In this document: positions 32,417-43,900 of the stretch, piece after piece
How positions within the stretch are numbered: position 1 is the stretch's first letter
How the letters are laid out: the number at the start of each line of letters is the position of its first letter
The notes under the pieces: model-generated
The model's input: the letters and a program-made list of their open reading frames with translations, nothing else
Database searches by the model: none
Told to the model about the DNA's origin: nothing
Made by a program: the position numbers and the translations under genes
Assembly: GCA_014621425.1 (NCBI GenBank)
Contig: JAANBB010000218.1
Span: 1-64,000 of the forward strand
DNA length: 64,000 nt
Source: Cylindrodendrum hubeiense
Lineage: Eukaryota; Ascomycota; Sordariomycetes; Hypocreales; Nectriaceae
Direction: 5' to 3'

Positions 32417-34388
32417 CTATTTCGCATCCCTGGCATCTTCGATAATCATGTGCGCGCCCTTCTCCGCAATAGCATATATAGTAGCCTGGATGTGCGCGCT
32501 GATCTGCAGCGGCATAACGCTTGCGTCGACAACTCGGAGCCCCTTGACTCCGTACACGCGCAGGCGCTCATCGACCACGCCACCCTGGATGCCAGCACGT
32601 CCGCCCATGCCGCAAGTGCCCACTGGGTGCCAATCGGTGATGGTGTTCTGCACGATCCACTCGCTGAGGCGATCCTCGTCGGCAATCGTCGCAGCCGACG
32701 GCGACGCGGGTGCGCGGATGATTCCAGCGAGCGGCTCCGTTTGCACGATCTTCTGCTGCAGGAAACGTGCGCACTGCTTCATCACCTCCGCGTCAAGGGC
32801 GCCGTGGGCGCCGCCATAGTACTGCGGGTCAATCACTGGCTTGTCCTCTGCCGTGGCGGAGCGATCGTCGGTGGGGCGGATGTGGATCGAGCCGACTGAA
32901 AAGGGGTACTGTAAGATCTGCAGCATGGTTCCGTACTTTTTGCCATCCTCTCCTTTGAAGTAGGGGCTCCAGTTTCCAAGGTCAAAGAGGTACTCGATCT
33001 GGCCCAGGTTTGCGTGGCCGTCGAGTCGCTTCTTCAAAATGGCCTTCTTCTCCGCATCGAAAACAGTCAAGCCGTCTGCCTTGGTGAAGAGGCCGGCGAG
33101 AGTCTCTTCGGATAAGAAGTGAGCGAGGGGCACGTAGCTGAGAGAGACGGGAAGGATCGTCAGGGGACCAGTCGCGTCCCGAGCGTATTGCTCCCGAGCC
33201 GCGGCTCTCAACTTCTCGTCCTTCTGCAAATCATCCCGATTAGCGAGGAGAGGGTCGACTTCGAATATCGTGGCAAGCACTAAAGATCAGCCGTATTAGC
33301 ACGCCACCTACATGAACAAATCATCACCTGATCGAGGTACTTACTCAGGTGATCCTGCAGGTTCTCTCCGACAGTCGGGCTAGCCACCTTGACGGGGACA
33401 TTAGCTTGAGCCAGCACCTTAGGGTTGCCGATCCCGGACAGTTCCAGGATCTGTGGCGATTTGACGCTGCCGGCTGACAGGATAACCTCGCGGGACACGG
33501 ACACCACATGCTCTTTGCCCTGGCATGCAAAGCGGATGCCGGTAGCGACATACTGGCCATCGACATCCTGGACGACAACCTCATTCACCGTAGCATGAGT
33601 GAGAATGTGGAGGTTAGCGGCCGCGGGCGAGCAGTAGTCGGTGGAATAGGACCGGATAGCAGATCGAGGGTCGACCGCGTTGACAGTGGTCCAAACGCCG
33701 ACGTTTGAACCCCCAACGTGGGATGAGTTGGTCTTAATGCCGACGGCATTTAGGGTATTGTGCCAAAGGCTGTGGGATGGCGAATAGTCTGTGGGATACG
33801 AGACTTGGATGGGACCCGACTGGCCGAATGTATCTGCGTCGTGTGAGACGTCATATCGTTTCTGGACGTCAAGGCTTGGCGAGTGGAACGTCTCAGACTT
33901 TTTGAAGAATGGCCTGCCCGATGGAACGTGGTGTACCCAATTAGCTTTCTGGTACAGTCGTTTTTAGAGGAAAGATGGACTCACAGAATACCATCCCAAC
34001 CCCATCCAGTGTTCCCCAAGGCTTCCCATGCATCGTAGTCATCCCTACTAGCGCGGTTCCAAGCCATATAGTTCAGTGCGCTGGTTCCCCCGAGCACCTT
34101 GCCGCGTGGCCAGGGTAGAGAGCGCCCCCCGAGACCCTGCTGCGGAACTGTCTCGAGATGCCAATCGAGGCTACCTCCCAGAGAACGCCCGTAGTGGCCC
34201 GGGATGTCGATATCCTCGTCATCCTCCGTGACGCCTCCCGCCTCGAGTACGCCGACAGTGAAGGACGAATCGGCCTCGGCTAGACGCGCAGCGACGGCCA
34301 GGCCGGCAGTTCCCCCGCCGACGATGAGGAAGTCGAATGTGCGACTGCTGAAGTCGTCGGCGTTGACGGTCTGTGGTGCGCTCTTCAT
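32417..34388 (-). CDS. GMC-family FAD oxidoreductase
   Basis: Glucose-methanol-choline oxidoreductase, 611 aa, in three exons: 34388-33985, 33913-33345 and 33279-32417 (introns of 71 and 65 nt). GGGTAG at residues 24-29 is the FAD-binding motif. LPWPRGKVLGGTSALNYMAW is GMC signature 1. SREVILSAGSVKSPQILELSGIG is signature 2 and confirms exon 2. The C-terminal catalytic region has WHPVGTCGMGG and, before AEKGA, the SAHIQATIYAI segment carrying the second catalytic residue. There is no signal peptide, so it may be cytosolic and act as an alcohol or choline dehydrogenase-like enzyme rather than a secreted aryl-alcohol oxidase. The substrate is unknown. Both junctions restore family sequence (GIL/PFFKKS and DHL/MLATIFEV). 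Confidence 0.93.
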
Positions 34389-36013
34389 GGTGATGGTTGA
34401 TTTTTGCTTGTGTAGACCCTGGCCGGATTAGTTATTCCCCACACACTTAAAAGCTGCGCTGGTTGAGGCGTTCGTAGACGACAAATGTGACCCTTCGTGT
34501 CTGTTGCTAAGGACGGAAGGCGTAGTGTTAAATGATAGCGCTGTGTGCCGCAACAAGCTCGCGAACGGGTGGACTCGGAGGATGACCCATCGTCACCACG
34601 CAACAGCGGGCACTCGTCGCGCATGCGGGCGGTCGACTTCTGCAGCTGTCCCCGTAGCCTCCACTCCCAGAAATGGGTAATCGGCTCACTGGCCCTGGAC
34701 CTTGTCGAGTTCGCCAGAGACGTTCAGGGTGACGCGTTCGGCTTCGGCTTCCAATACTCTCCCGGCTAGAATGGGCAATGCTGGGCGACGGAGCCGACGA
34801 GGGGCAAAGACGCGATAAAAGTCTGACGAGCCATGCTGCAGGATGAGGGGCAATAGAAGGATGGGATATGCCCGGTCTGTCATCTCGGGTCCACGGCCAA
34901 ATGCAGGGGACCAACCGACAAAGGAGCAGAGATACCAAAGGTACCAAAGGTACCAAAGGCACTAGCGCGGAGACGGCACTGCCGTGGCGCAGACTACATT
35001 CGTCAACCAGGAAAAGAACCCAATGGGATGGAACGCAAGGGGTCGTACGTAGCATTGGAAACCAAGGTCGGATTCTTTTTTTGCTTTTTAGCTTTTCTTT
35101 CCTTTCTTCCAAGCACCTCAGCATGGCCTTGTCCTGAACGAGCATGTCCATCATGGTGCGAATCTCACCGATGGTCCGGTTTATCAGTCCCCCATTCTTA
35201 CCCCCAGATTGATACTCCGTAGTGGAGCGAGAAACCACCCAGCCCCTGAAGGGTTACCTAACGCTAGCGTCGACTAGAGGGCAGCGACGAGGAAAGAGTA
35301 AAGACGACTCCAACGGTATATATCTTTTGACAGGGAAGCACCCAGCAGCTCGATTCAAAAGGGAAAAGAACGAAACGCGAGAGCTGGACGTCGCAACCGG
35401 GACTCGAAACTGGGCATGCTCCGGCAGATGTTCTCTGTTGGTTTGCAGTTCGGAAATTCTCCTTGTGAGGCACGGCATTCTAAGTTCCGGTACGAGGCCG
35501 CTAAACCCCCGGCACTTGCAGGGGCTAGTTGGGGGTGCTCTCTGGCTCTGTTCAATGGGATCCATGGCACGATCGCGGGGTCCATTGCGAAGCCTAGACC
35601 GCGGGGAACAAGGGCCGGAAACGGGCCGCAAACCCGCTGTCTCCAGCAGAGACGACGGCACTGAATTAGTCCTAAACCGGGTCCCACAGGCCTGTCCGTG
35701 CTTATCTTCGTGGCGGTTGGCCTGAAGCCACGCAAAGCAAATTGTGCTCAATAGTTTGCACAGGGTGTCTCGACATCAACGCATGGGAGCCCATGGCAGC
35801 CTGTGGCACATGGCATTAGACGCGCATAAACCGCTGGTTTGGAATGTCGCTCCCCCTGGCGGAATCCTTTACCGTGGAATCAAGGGGGCGCTCGTTCCGG
35901 CCATTAACGTTGCGTAAAAGTAAAAAGAGGCGTTGGTTCGTTTGAATTTTCCTCCCTTTCTTTGCGAATCTCTGCGTGAATTGAGGAATGGCCGTGTCAA
36001 CCCTTCTGCCATC
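34389..36013. other. intergenic, no supported gene
   Basis: Region between the divergent GMC and rhodopsin-like genes. Three tandem copies of TACCAAAGG lie at 34933-34959. Several overlapping long frames at 34528-35751 on both strands have no family features and arginine/serine/proline-rich composition, typical of chance frames in GC-rich DNA. No gene is supported. Confidence 0.5.
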
Positions 36014-36023
36014 ATGGAATTAG
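35988..36023 (+). other. overlapping upstream ORF, 11 codons
   Basis: ATG at 35988 opens MAVSTLLPSWN and stops at 36023, overlapping the ATG of the rhodopsin-like protein (36014) in a different frame. If the transcript starts upstream, ribosomes would meet this ATG first and end inside the main coding region. That would lower translation of the main protein or require leaky scanning. Confidence 0.4.
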
Positions 36024-37436
36024 TAGACTCGCTGAAGATCGAATCTTGGATACTATGGGTTCTGGGCGTGGTCGTGGTCGCGTGTCGGCTGTGAGTACTT
36101 TCCACCAACACATGCAGTGGCTGCGCATGTGGTGAGCTGTGATCGCTAACGCCTACATGCAGTGTAGCGAGGCGCATGAAGCTTGGCAAATGGGGACGCC
36201 TCGACATTGAAGACTACCTGATGGTTTTCGCTCTCGTGCGTACCAACAACTCCAACGCCCGTTGGCGATACTGACTCTTCCGCCCACAGGTCAACTTCAC
36301 CGGCGTTGTCGTCTGCATCAACGAAGTCGCCAAGAATGGCAGCAACTACTTGCCCGAGGATGTCGCCGAGGCCCTCGATGACGCGGGGAGGGCCCAGGCC
36401 ATCTGGGGCAGCAAGATGACCTTTGTTCTCGAGATCTTCACGATGACGGCCACCTGGACAGTCAAAGTATGCCTCTTGCTGCTGTACAGTCGATTGACAG
36501 CAGGTACCTCGACACGACAAGGCTTGGCCGTCAAGATCATCGCCGCCTACGTCGCTTTGACGTACCTCCTGGTCACCTTTCTGTTTGTCTTCTACTGGTG
36601 CGACCCGTCTGTCGTCGAGTATTGGAGGGTCCCGGTCAAAATCTGTTGGTTATCACAATGTCGGCGTTTTTGTGGCTGCTAACAGACGTCAGTGCAATGC
36701 GCCACCTATTACAACCACATGATCTTCGCGACCGCGTGTAACATATCTTCGGATATCATGTTGCTTCTGGTCCCTATTCCAATCATGATCAAGATCCGCC
36801 TGCCGATGAAGAGGTTGGTCAAACTTGGACGCTTGGGCAATCACGGACTAACATTTGCAGGAAAATCGGTCTCTGCTGCGTCTTTGGTCTGGGTATCTTC
36901 AACGTAAGAAGAGCATACCGCCGTATCGCTGACATTCGCTGACTCGTCTACAGATTCTTGCCGCCGTTCTCAACCGATACTACAACTTCAGCAACCCCAA
37001 CTCATACGTCTTTCTCTACTGGTATGTCGCCGAGGTCGGCGTGGCCATCTACGTTGGAAATCTGCCGCTGTGCTGGCCGGTCATCCGCCTCGTCATCGGC
37101 TCCAAGGGCGACTCGTCGAATCCATCATCATACCCGAACCCGTCGTACCCAGAAAACTCGGCTCGTCGCAAAACTCAAGGCAGCCGCAACCCTCTGACCA
37201 GCAAGGCGACGATGTGGGCCAAACTGGACGACGAGGACGGCAACCGGACCGACGCGACCCGCGACCAAGGGAGCGAAATCGAGCTGGTAGGCCAGAAAGG
37301 GCCGGATCTGGTAAATCAATCCTATCAAGCAGAAGCGGAAGTCAGCAGCGAGCCCCAGCATGGACATCACACTAGCAGCCCCAGCAATCACATCACGGTG
37401 GTAACAAAGGTGGCCGTGGATGTCAGTACGAGATAA
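36014..37436 (+). CDS. fungal rhodopsin-domain (Pth11-type) integral membrane protein
   Basis: Seven-helix membrane protein of the fungal 'rhodopsin domain' (DUF3405-neighbouring, Pth11-like) group, 383 aa. Six exons: 36014-36090, 36163-36235, 36290-36644, 36693-36813, 36861-36903 and 36954-37436 (introns of 47-72 nt). Family marks are GRLDIEDYLMVFAL after helix 1, MTATWTVKVCLLLLYSRL, and QCATYYNHMIFATACNISSD at the exon 3/4 junction. LPMKRKIGLCCVFGLGIF spans the exon 4/5 junction, and NRYYNFSNPNSYVFLYWYVAE follows. The C-terminal 120 residues are hydrophilic and probably cytoplasmic. No CFEM domain precedes the helices. Pth11 relatives are putative surface receptors, and here function is inferred only from the fold. 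Two donors are GTTGGT, less common but correctly phased. Confidence 0.88.
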
Positions 37437-38407
37437 ATGTGGGAATGGCCTTTGGTGGCATTGGGCGATGAACGAAAGCGCAAATGCCGACTGGGGTTCT
37501 TGGACGAATTGGGATGTAAAAATATCAACTAGAGCGTAATTAGAGTAATTTAACGAGACGAGATAAGAAGACAGACAGTGTGAGGCTCGTTCGGTCGGCA
37601 GCTCATACATAGTACTACGGATACGGAGTACGTAGTTCATAAACATAAAACAGCGATATTTCTCGGACCGCGTATTTTCTGGGCTCCGGCCCGCACATCT
37701 CTTGGCCGCTTGGCTCCCGCACATCTCTTGGCTCCCGCACAATTTAATTCTTGGCTCCCGCCTGTCTCTTGGCTCCCGCGCTCTTGGCTCCCGCTTCAAC
37801 CGCCCGGTCGAGCTGGCGCATTCAATAGTCCCCCTCTAACGGGAAGCGGACATAGCGCGGCAGGGTGGAGAAGTCTAGTTTTCCGCAGGGTTGCATCGGC
37901 AGACGCAGCTAATGCAAAGTCCGAACAAGGGTCAAAAGGTTCAAGGTCCTCGACCAACAACCAACGCAGAGTCGCATACGGCGAAAAGCATGGGAAAAAT
38001 TGCGCATGATTTCCGTTGATCCCTGATGCTGAGCGAGGGGGCAGCGCTAGACTGAAACCGCCGGAGCCATCTCCCAGACAAGTCATCGCCTTCTGCGTAG
38101 CAGCATGCGAACGCCGACCGGGGCGCACCCTGGCTGTCTCAGCCGCCGCTGCAGCACATATTAAACAAAACTCTACTGTCTTCCCTTTCCTCGTAGAAAG
38201 TGACATTGCTTCTCCCAACTTGCGTTTTTGGCGTTCCATCATACGTCCCTCCTTCTTGTCTCGGCTAGGTCTGATGTGCATACTGCTGCACTGCGCGCTG
38301 TAGCTGTCACACCACCGGTCCATCGACCCGTTTCATTTAATCCTTCCTTCGTTTCTTTGTTGCTTCTATCACAATCACAATATTCTTATCCATTATCGAT
38401 CGACAAA
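37437..38407. other. intergenic, promoter of NCS1 permease
   Basis: About 970 bp. A short direct repeat CTTGGCTCCCGC recurs at least four times between 37700 and 37795 (spacings variable). The last 200 bp are C/T-rich as in fungal 5' leaders. No gene is supported. Confidence 0.5.
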
Positions 38408-40047
38408 ATGGCGACACCAACTAGTGATGTCGAAATCGTCGCCGAGAAGGGCGGCAGAGTGAGCTCTGCGCCCTCGGCCGACGAGAACTTGTCTGCCGTC
38501 GAGCAGCCTGCTCCCTCGTCCTTCTTTGCGAACTTTAACCATCGCATCGAGGGTCTCGCCGGCCTCGAGGCCAGAGGTATTGAGCGCGTGCCATCCGATG
38601 AGCGCCAGGCCGCCTCCCACGCCGCCGACCTCCAGGTCGCCGTGTTGTGGTTCAGCGCCAACTTGTCTCTCAACAACCTCGCCACCGGCCTCTTCGGCCC
38701 CATGGTTTTCGGCCTCGGTTTCCTGGACAGTGCTCTCTTGGCTGTGTTTGGAACCATTCTCGGTGCTTTCTCGACGGCGTACATGGCTACCTGGGGACCG
38801 CAGAGCGGTAACCGAACCATGGTCAGTAAAGCCCCTCGACTTCTAATATAGCCGTGACTGACACGCGTACTATAGGTCATCTTGCGTTACTTCATGGGAT
38901 ACTGGCCGGCTAAGCTGCCGACCCTCCTGAACGTTGTTCTTATGGTTGGTTACACTACGATTGATTGCATCATCGGTGGTCAGGTTCTGTCTGCCGTGAG
39001 CGGCGGCAGCATGAGCATCTCGGTGGGCATCGTCGTCGTTGCTATCGTGACCCTATTTATTGCTGTCTTTGGCATGGCAATCTTCCACAAATATGAACGG
39101 TACGCTCCCATGTTTCGCTATATGAATAACAAGCTGACATACGTCCCAGATACGCTTGGATCCCCCAGGTCATCGTCCTCTTCGTCCTCATCGGATCCGC
39201 CGGCCAATACTTCGACGCTTCCGCTCAGCCCACCGTTACCGGCTCTACACTCGCGGCTAACCGCCTTTCCTTTTTCACCCTTTGCTTCTACGTGCCCAAC
39301 TCTTGGGCGGCTGCTGCCTCTGACTTCTATGTCTACTACCCTGAGAAGACCTCAAAGGTCAAGATCTTCCTGCTCACCACCATCGGCTTGACATGCGCTT
39401 TCAACCTCGTCTACCTCATCGCCATTGGACTCGCCACCGGCGTTGTCAACAACACAGCCTGGTCCGACGCCAACGCCATCAGCACTGGTGCCCTCATCGT
39501 TGCTGCCTATGAGCCCCTGAATGGCTTCGGCCGTTTCTGCTCCGTCATTGTGGCCCTTGGTGTCATCGCCAACAGCACCCCATCGATTTACTCTGGCGCT
39601 TTGGGATGCCAGGTCCTGGGTCGCTATGGCAAGGCTGTGCCCCGCTGGGCCTGGTCCTGTGTCCTGGCTTTGATCGGCTTGGTCCTTGCTCTGGCTGGTC
39701 GCGAGCACCTGCTCGTCATCTTCCAGAACTTTGTCGCCTTGATGGGATACTGGGTTATGCTCATGATCTGTATTGTCTTGATGGAGCACCTGCTCTTCCG
39801 CGGCCGCCAGGGCTTTGACTGGGCTTTGTGGGAGGACAAGTCGTATCTCCCGGTTGGATGGGCTGCACTTGCCAGCTTCATCCTTGGCTGGGTTGGCGCC
39901 ATCCTCGGAATGTCCCAGGTCTGGTATGTCGGCCCGATTTCCGAGGCCGCCTCCCTGGCAGATCTCGGTATGTGGTTGGGCTGCGGGTTTGCCATTGTAG
40001 TCTTCCCGCCTCTGCGATTTTTGGAACTCAAGGTTGTTGGGCGTTAA
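38408..40047 (+). CDS. NCS1 purine-cytosine permease (FCY2-like)
   Basis: Nucleobase:cation symporter-1 family permease, 511 aa, in three exons: 38408-38821, 38876-39099 and 39150-40047 (introns of 54 and 50 nt). The hydrophilic N-terminus contains GIERVPSDER, the usual FCY2 pre-helix motif. Then come WFSANLSLNNLATGLFGP, the cytosine-permease TM1 signature, and YFMGYWPAKLPTLLNVVLMVG. Exon 3 contains NSWAAAASDFYVYYP and GVIANSTPSIYSGALGCQVL. FCY2/FcyB-type carriers import cytosine, adenine, guanine or hypoxanthine with protons across the plasma membrane. About 12 helices are seen and the length is normal. Both junctions keep frame, and IFHKYE/RYAWIPQVIVLF restores TM5. Precise substrate is not resolved. 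Codon use is biased towards C-ending codons, hinting at strong expression. Confidence 0.93.
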
Positions 40048-40955
40048 ACGTATCTGATGCTACTAAAATAAGATGTATGCTGTATTTATTATGTCCTTTA
40101 GAGGTATCTCTGAGTGTATCAGCTGTCACGGAAATCTATGTTCTCCCAATTAATAGACCTGATACACCATGAAGAACAGACGTGAAGTTTAAGAAAACTG
40201 CAATAGGTCCGAGCCTAGGCAACTTATATATCAACTTCCAGATCATGGCCCGCCTCAGTAACTGTGGAGCTATGGTCAATACAGATTTATGTGTCAAGTG
40301 ACTCTAGTCCACCACTTCTCGACAAGGTAGTATTATGACTACCAATAGAGTACTGCATCTATCGCAGCCCTTATCCGAAATCTTGAGATATAATGAGGTG
40401 CATTTCGCTATTTTTGCATTTAAGATGCTAGTGGTTGATCTCACTGGCGTTTTATGTATGGATGGAATGAACTCATTATAATTATTACTCTTTCAAGAAA
40501 TCCATGTCTCCTATTTTACCACACTAAACTCAACGCAGTCCATGCCGGTTTTATGCGAATCTATCCCGGTGCTAATCGGTCGGCGCTCTCGGAATAGTCT
40601 CTGAGCAGTTGCTAAGACACCTAATCCTGGCCAGTGGCCGCGCCGTGAACACTGGCAAACATCTGGAAGCAGCTTTCTGTATTAATAGCTTTATATTCAT
40701 CAAGACCATCAACTGCCTTTTCAGGAAAATGCCTTAATATGTCCTCGGCGCGTATCTGTGTGGCGCCACAGCCTGCACTGATTGGTAGGTGGCTGTTAAG
40801 GCTGTCCTATTGGTGGCCTCGTTTCAGCTGACACATCTACCAAGGCTCTCTGTGGCCGCCCAACATGTTTTTTCAAATCTCCTCCTTCTTCATTACTACA
40901 GAAGCATCCTTCTGTCGATAAGGAGCAGCGTGGCTGCTCCTGTTCTGTCCAGAAT
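40048..40955. other. intergenic, promoter of the NLR-like gene
   Basis: AT-rich between 40190 and 40550, then mixed. No coding family or repeat is recognised. It presumably contains the promoter of the large gene starting at 40956. An open frame at 40789-41082 overlaps that start and is not believed. Confidence 0.45.
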
Positions 40956-43900
40956 ATGTATCTACCTCGTTGGCCTTTCAGTGGGCCCACCCCCACGGGC
41001 GCATCCAGCAGCAAGCCCCCAAAAGACAACAGGACATTCCGTGTCCGCGGCGTGCCCCTTAGCTGGAAATCAGACCAGTTGAGTTCGTTCCTAACAGAAC
41101 GTGACAATAACGCTGGACCAGTCATCAAGTCCCTCGCCTACGAGACCCATGGTCAATCTAGCACCGCCACGGTTACCTTCCAGAATATCCCGCTCCCACT
41201 TGTGAAGGAGACATGGTCCATTCAGTTACCGATTACGACCGAGAACCAACATGGCCGTGATCAGTATCTTGTCCTGGGTGACGACTTTCTCGGCATCACT
41301 ACACTGTACACCCCGCCCCCAAACGACCATAAAATCGAGTAAGGATACCAGTTGCAATACTTAGCGCGTGCTGATTTCCTCAGTGTTGTTGCATTGTCCG
41401 GCCTCGGCGGACACGCATTCGAGTCGTTCAAAGAAAATGGTAGTGATTATATGTGGTTACGAGACGCCCTTCCATATGATATCACCCAGAGCAATACCGA
41501 TAATCCAATCGCCCGGGTGATGACCTATGGCTATGAATCTAGAGTTTCGCAGAGCAAGAGCATACAGAACTTGGAAGATCTGGCAACATCATTCCACACT
41601 AGCTTGCTTGCACTAGCTAGTGCCCCAACGACTAAACCGATCATCCTGATTGCCCATAGCTTAGGAGGGTTAATCGTTAAACAGGTCAGAGCCTCTACAT
41701 GTCTGGTTATATCTTTTGTGTACTAATGCACCTCGCAGGCTCTAATATCACTATCGAAGTCGAAGAAGGAGGCTGACATAAAGCTCATTCAAGCAGTATA
41801 TGGGATTGTGTTCTTCGGAGTTCCGCACGAAGGCATGGATATCAGTTCCCTTATCCCAATGGTTGGGAGTGGGCCGAACCGGTTCCTTATCGAGTCGATT
41901 AGTCATATCAATGCACAGATGCTCAGCATTCAGCAACGAGAATTCCATACAGCATTGGGTAGGAAGGGTAACTCCGAGGTTTTCTGCTTTTATGAAACGC
42001 TCGAGTCTCCAACTGCGCAGCAGGTATGTATATCCTATACTGATCAAGTGGTATACATTAAACAAGAGTAGGATGAGCATGGCGATTGGGAGATGGCTGG
42101 ACCCACAGTAGTTCTGGTCACTAAGTCTTCTGCTACACATTGCCGTCCGTGGGAAAACGGCTCGGAGCACATATGTGCTATCGCCCGCACACACTCCAAT
42201 ATGGTCAGATTCAGGCCTCAGGACCACGAGTACGATAATGCTCGTGAGAGGCTTAATGGTCTCGCTCAAAGGGCGCTCTCAGGACGGCATCGAGTCCAAG
42301 CCGCGAATGAGGAGTGTATGTAACTGATAGTGTTATTGTGGCCTATACTGAAACAGCCTAGTCATCATCCTATACAATGAAACCCCAGACTTAACCGAGA
42401 GATCTGGGATTAATAGCGACCCCGTCCTACAATTTGGCCTTGGACAAGACCAAGAGACTCACGATGTGAATCGTAACCAGTGGAACATCTCGCCCCGGGG
42501 TGAAGATCATGCTGAGTCAAGCTACTCCCACCCTCTAAAGAGACGCAAGACTTCCCATATTGACCTGGGTAGTGTGGCTCATGAGTCGCAAGTCGATTCG
42601 TCTACACCGTACGGCCGTTACACCATCGCATGGATTTGCACACGGCAACTAGAGATGGGAGCCGCCTGTGCGATGCTAGATGAACTTCATGAGGACCTGC
42701 CTACTGATAATAATGACAGCAATACCTATAAGCTTGGCAACATCAGGCACCACAATATCGTAATCGTGTGCTTGCCAACAGCTCAACATAGGAAGAACAT
42801 TGCGAGGAACGCATTGACTCGCCTGATCCATACCTTCCCGTCGACTCGGATGGGTTTAATAGTGGGCATTGGAGGCGGAGTCCCGAACATCGTGGCTGAT
42901 ATGCGGTTGGGCGATATCGTCGTTGCAACAAGGGCGATGCAGTATGAGTTGGAGAAGACCGTTGGAGACAGCCACTTGCAGCTGACAACCGCAAACAAGA
43001 GAATTCCCCCCCAAGTACTCAACACACTCGTATCAAACGTACGATCGGGACATGAGCTGTCCTCTAGTCGGATCCCATCCATCCTGCGGGAGAAGCTTGA
43101 GAGATACTCTGAGTTCAGTCGCCCGGCCACATCGGATTACTTATTCTCCGCAACGTATGACCATGTAGCCCCGACTCCTAACTGTGAGGGTTGTGATCAT
43201 TCAAATCTGGTGCCACGAATCAACCGGAATTCGGACGATCCGAATATACATTACGGTGCGATCGCCTCAGGCAGCCAAGTCATGCGACGTGGCACTACCC
43301 GGGATACCGTTGCTCAAAAGTTGGACGTCCTATGTTTCGAAACAGAGGCCGCCGGGCTGATGGACATTCTTCCTTGTCTTCCAATTCGAGGAATTTGCGA
43401 CTATGCAGATTCTCATCAGAACAAGGAGTGGCAGCGATATGCTGCAGCGGCTGCGTCTGCATACGCAAGGGAATTACTGGAGGCGTTACCTATGACTGAA
43501 GCGCAAGCAGAAGCTGATGACGTGCCTAATCCTCGTGAGTTACTTCGATGGTCTTCAAAAGGCATTCCGATCACTGCGGCTTACATCCAGTGCGTAGAGC
43601 GAGACCTCTCGGGCAAGCACCGGCAGCGATTGCTGGACTCCCTCAAATTTGACCAAATCAACACTCGCAGATCAACCATTGTGAAGGCGTATGCCAAAAC
43701 ATGTCAATGGTTTCTCGACCACCCCGAATATCAAGCATGGCTTGATCCCAGAAAATCAGCACAACACCATGGCTTTTTATGGCTTCGTGGTAAGCCGGGT
43801 GCAGGCAAGTCAACGATTATGAAATTTTTGTACTCGAATATGAAGCGCAAAACCCGCCGCAAGTATGCGATAACGGCTTCCTTCTTCTTCAATGCTCGAG

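Noticed and set aside
34528..35751. overlapping open frames on both strands (up to 236 codons)
   Set aside because: Arginine/serine/proline-rich frames overlapping each other in GC-rich DNA, with no conserved motif.
39352..39789. 145-codon minus-strand open frame
   Set aside because: Antisense shadow inside exon 3 of the NCS1 permease.
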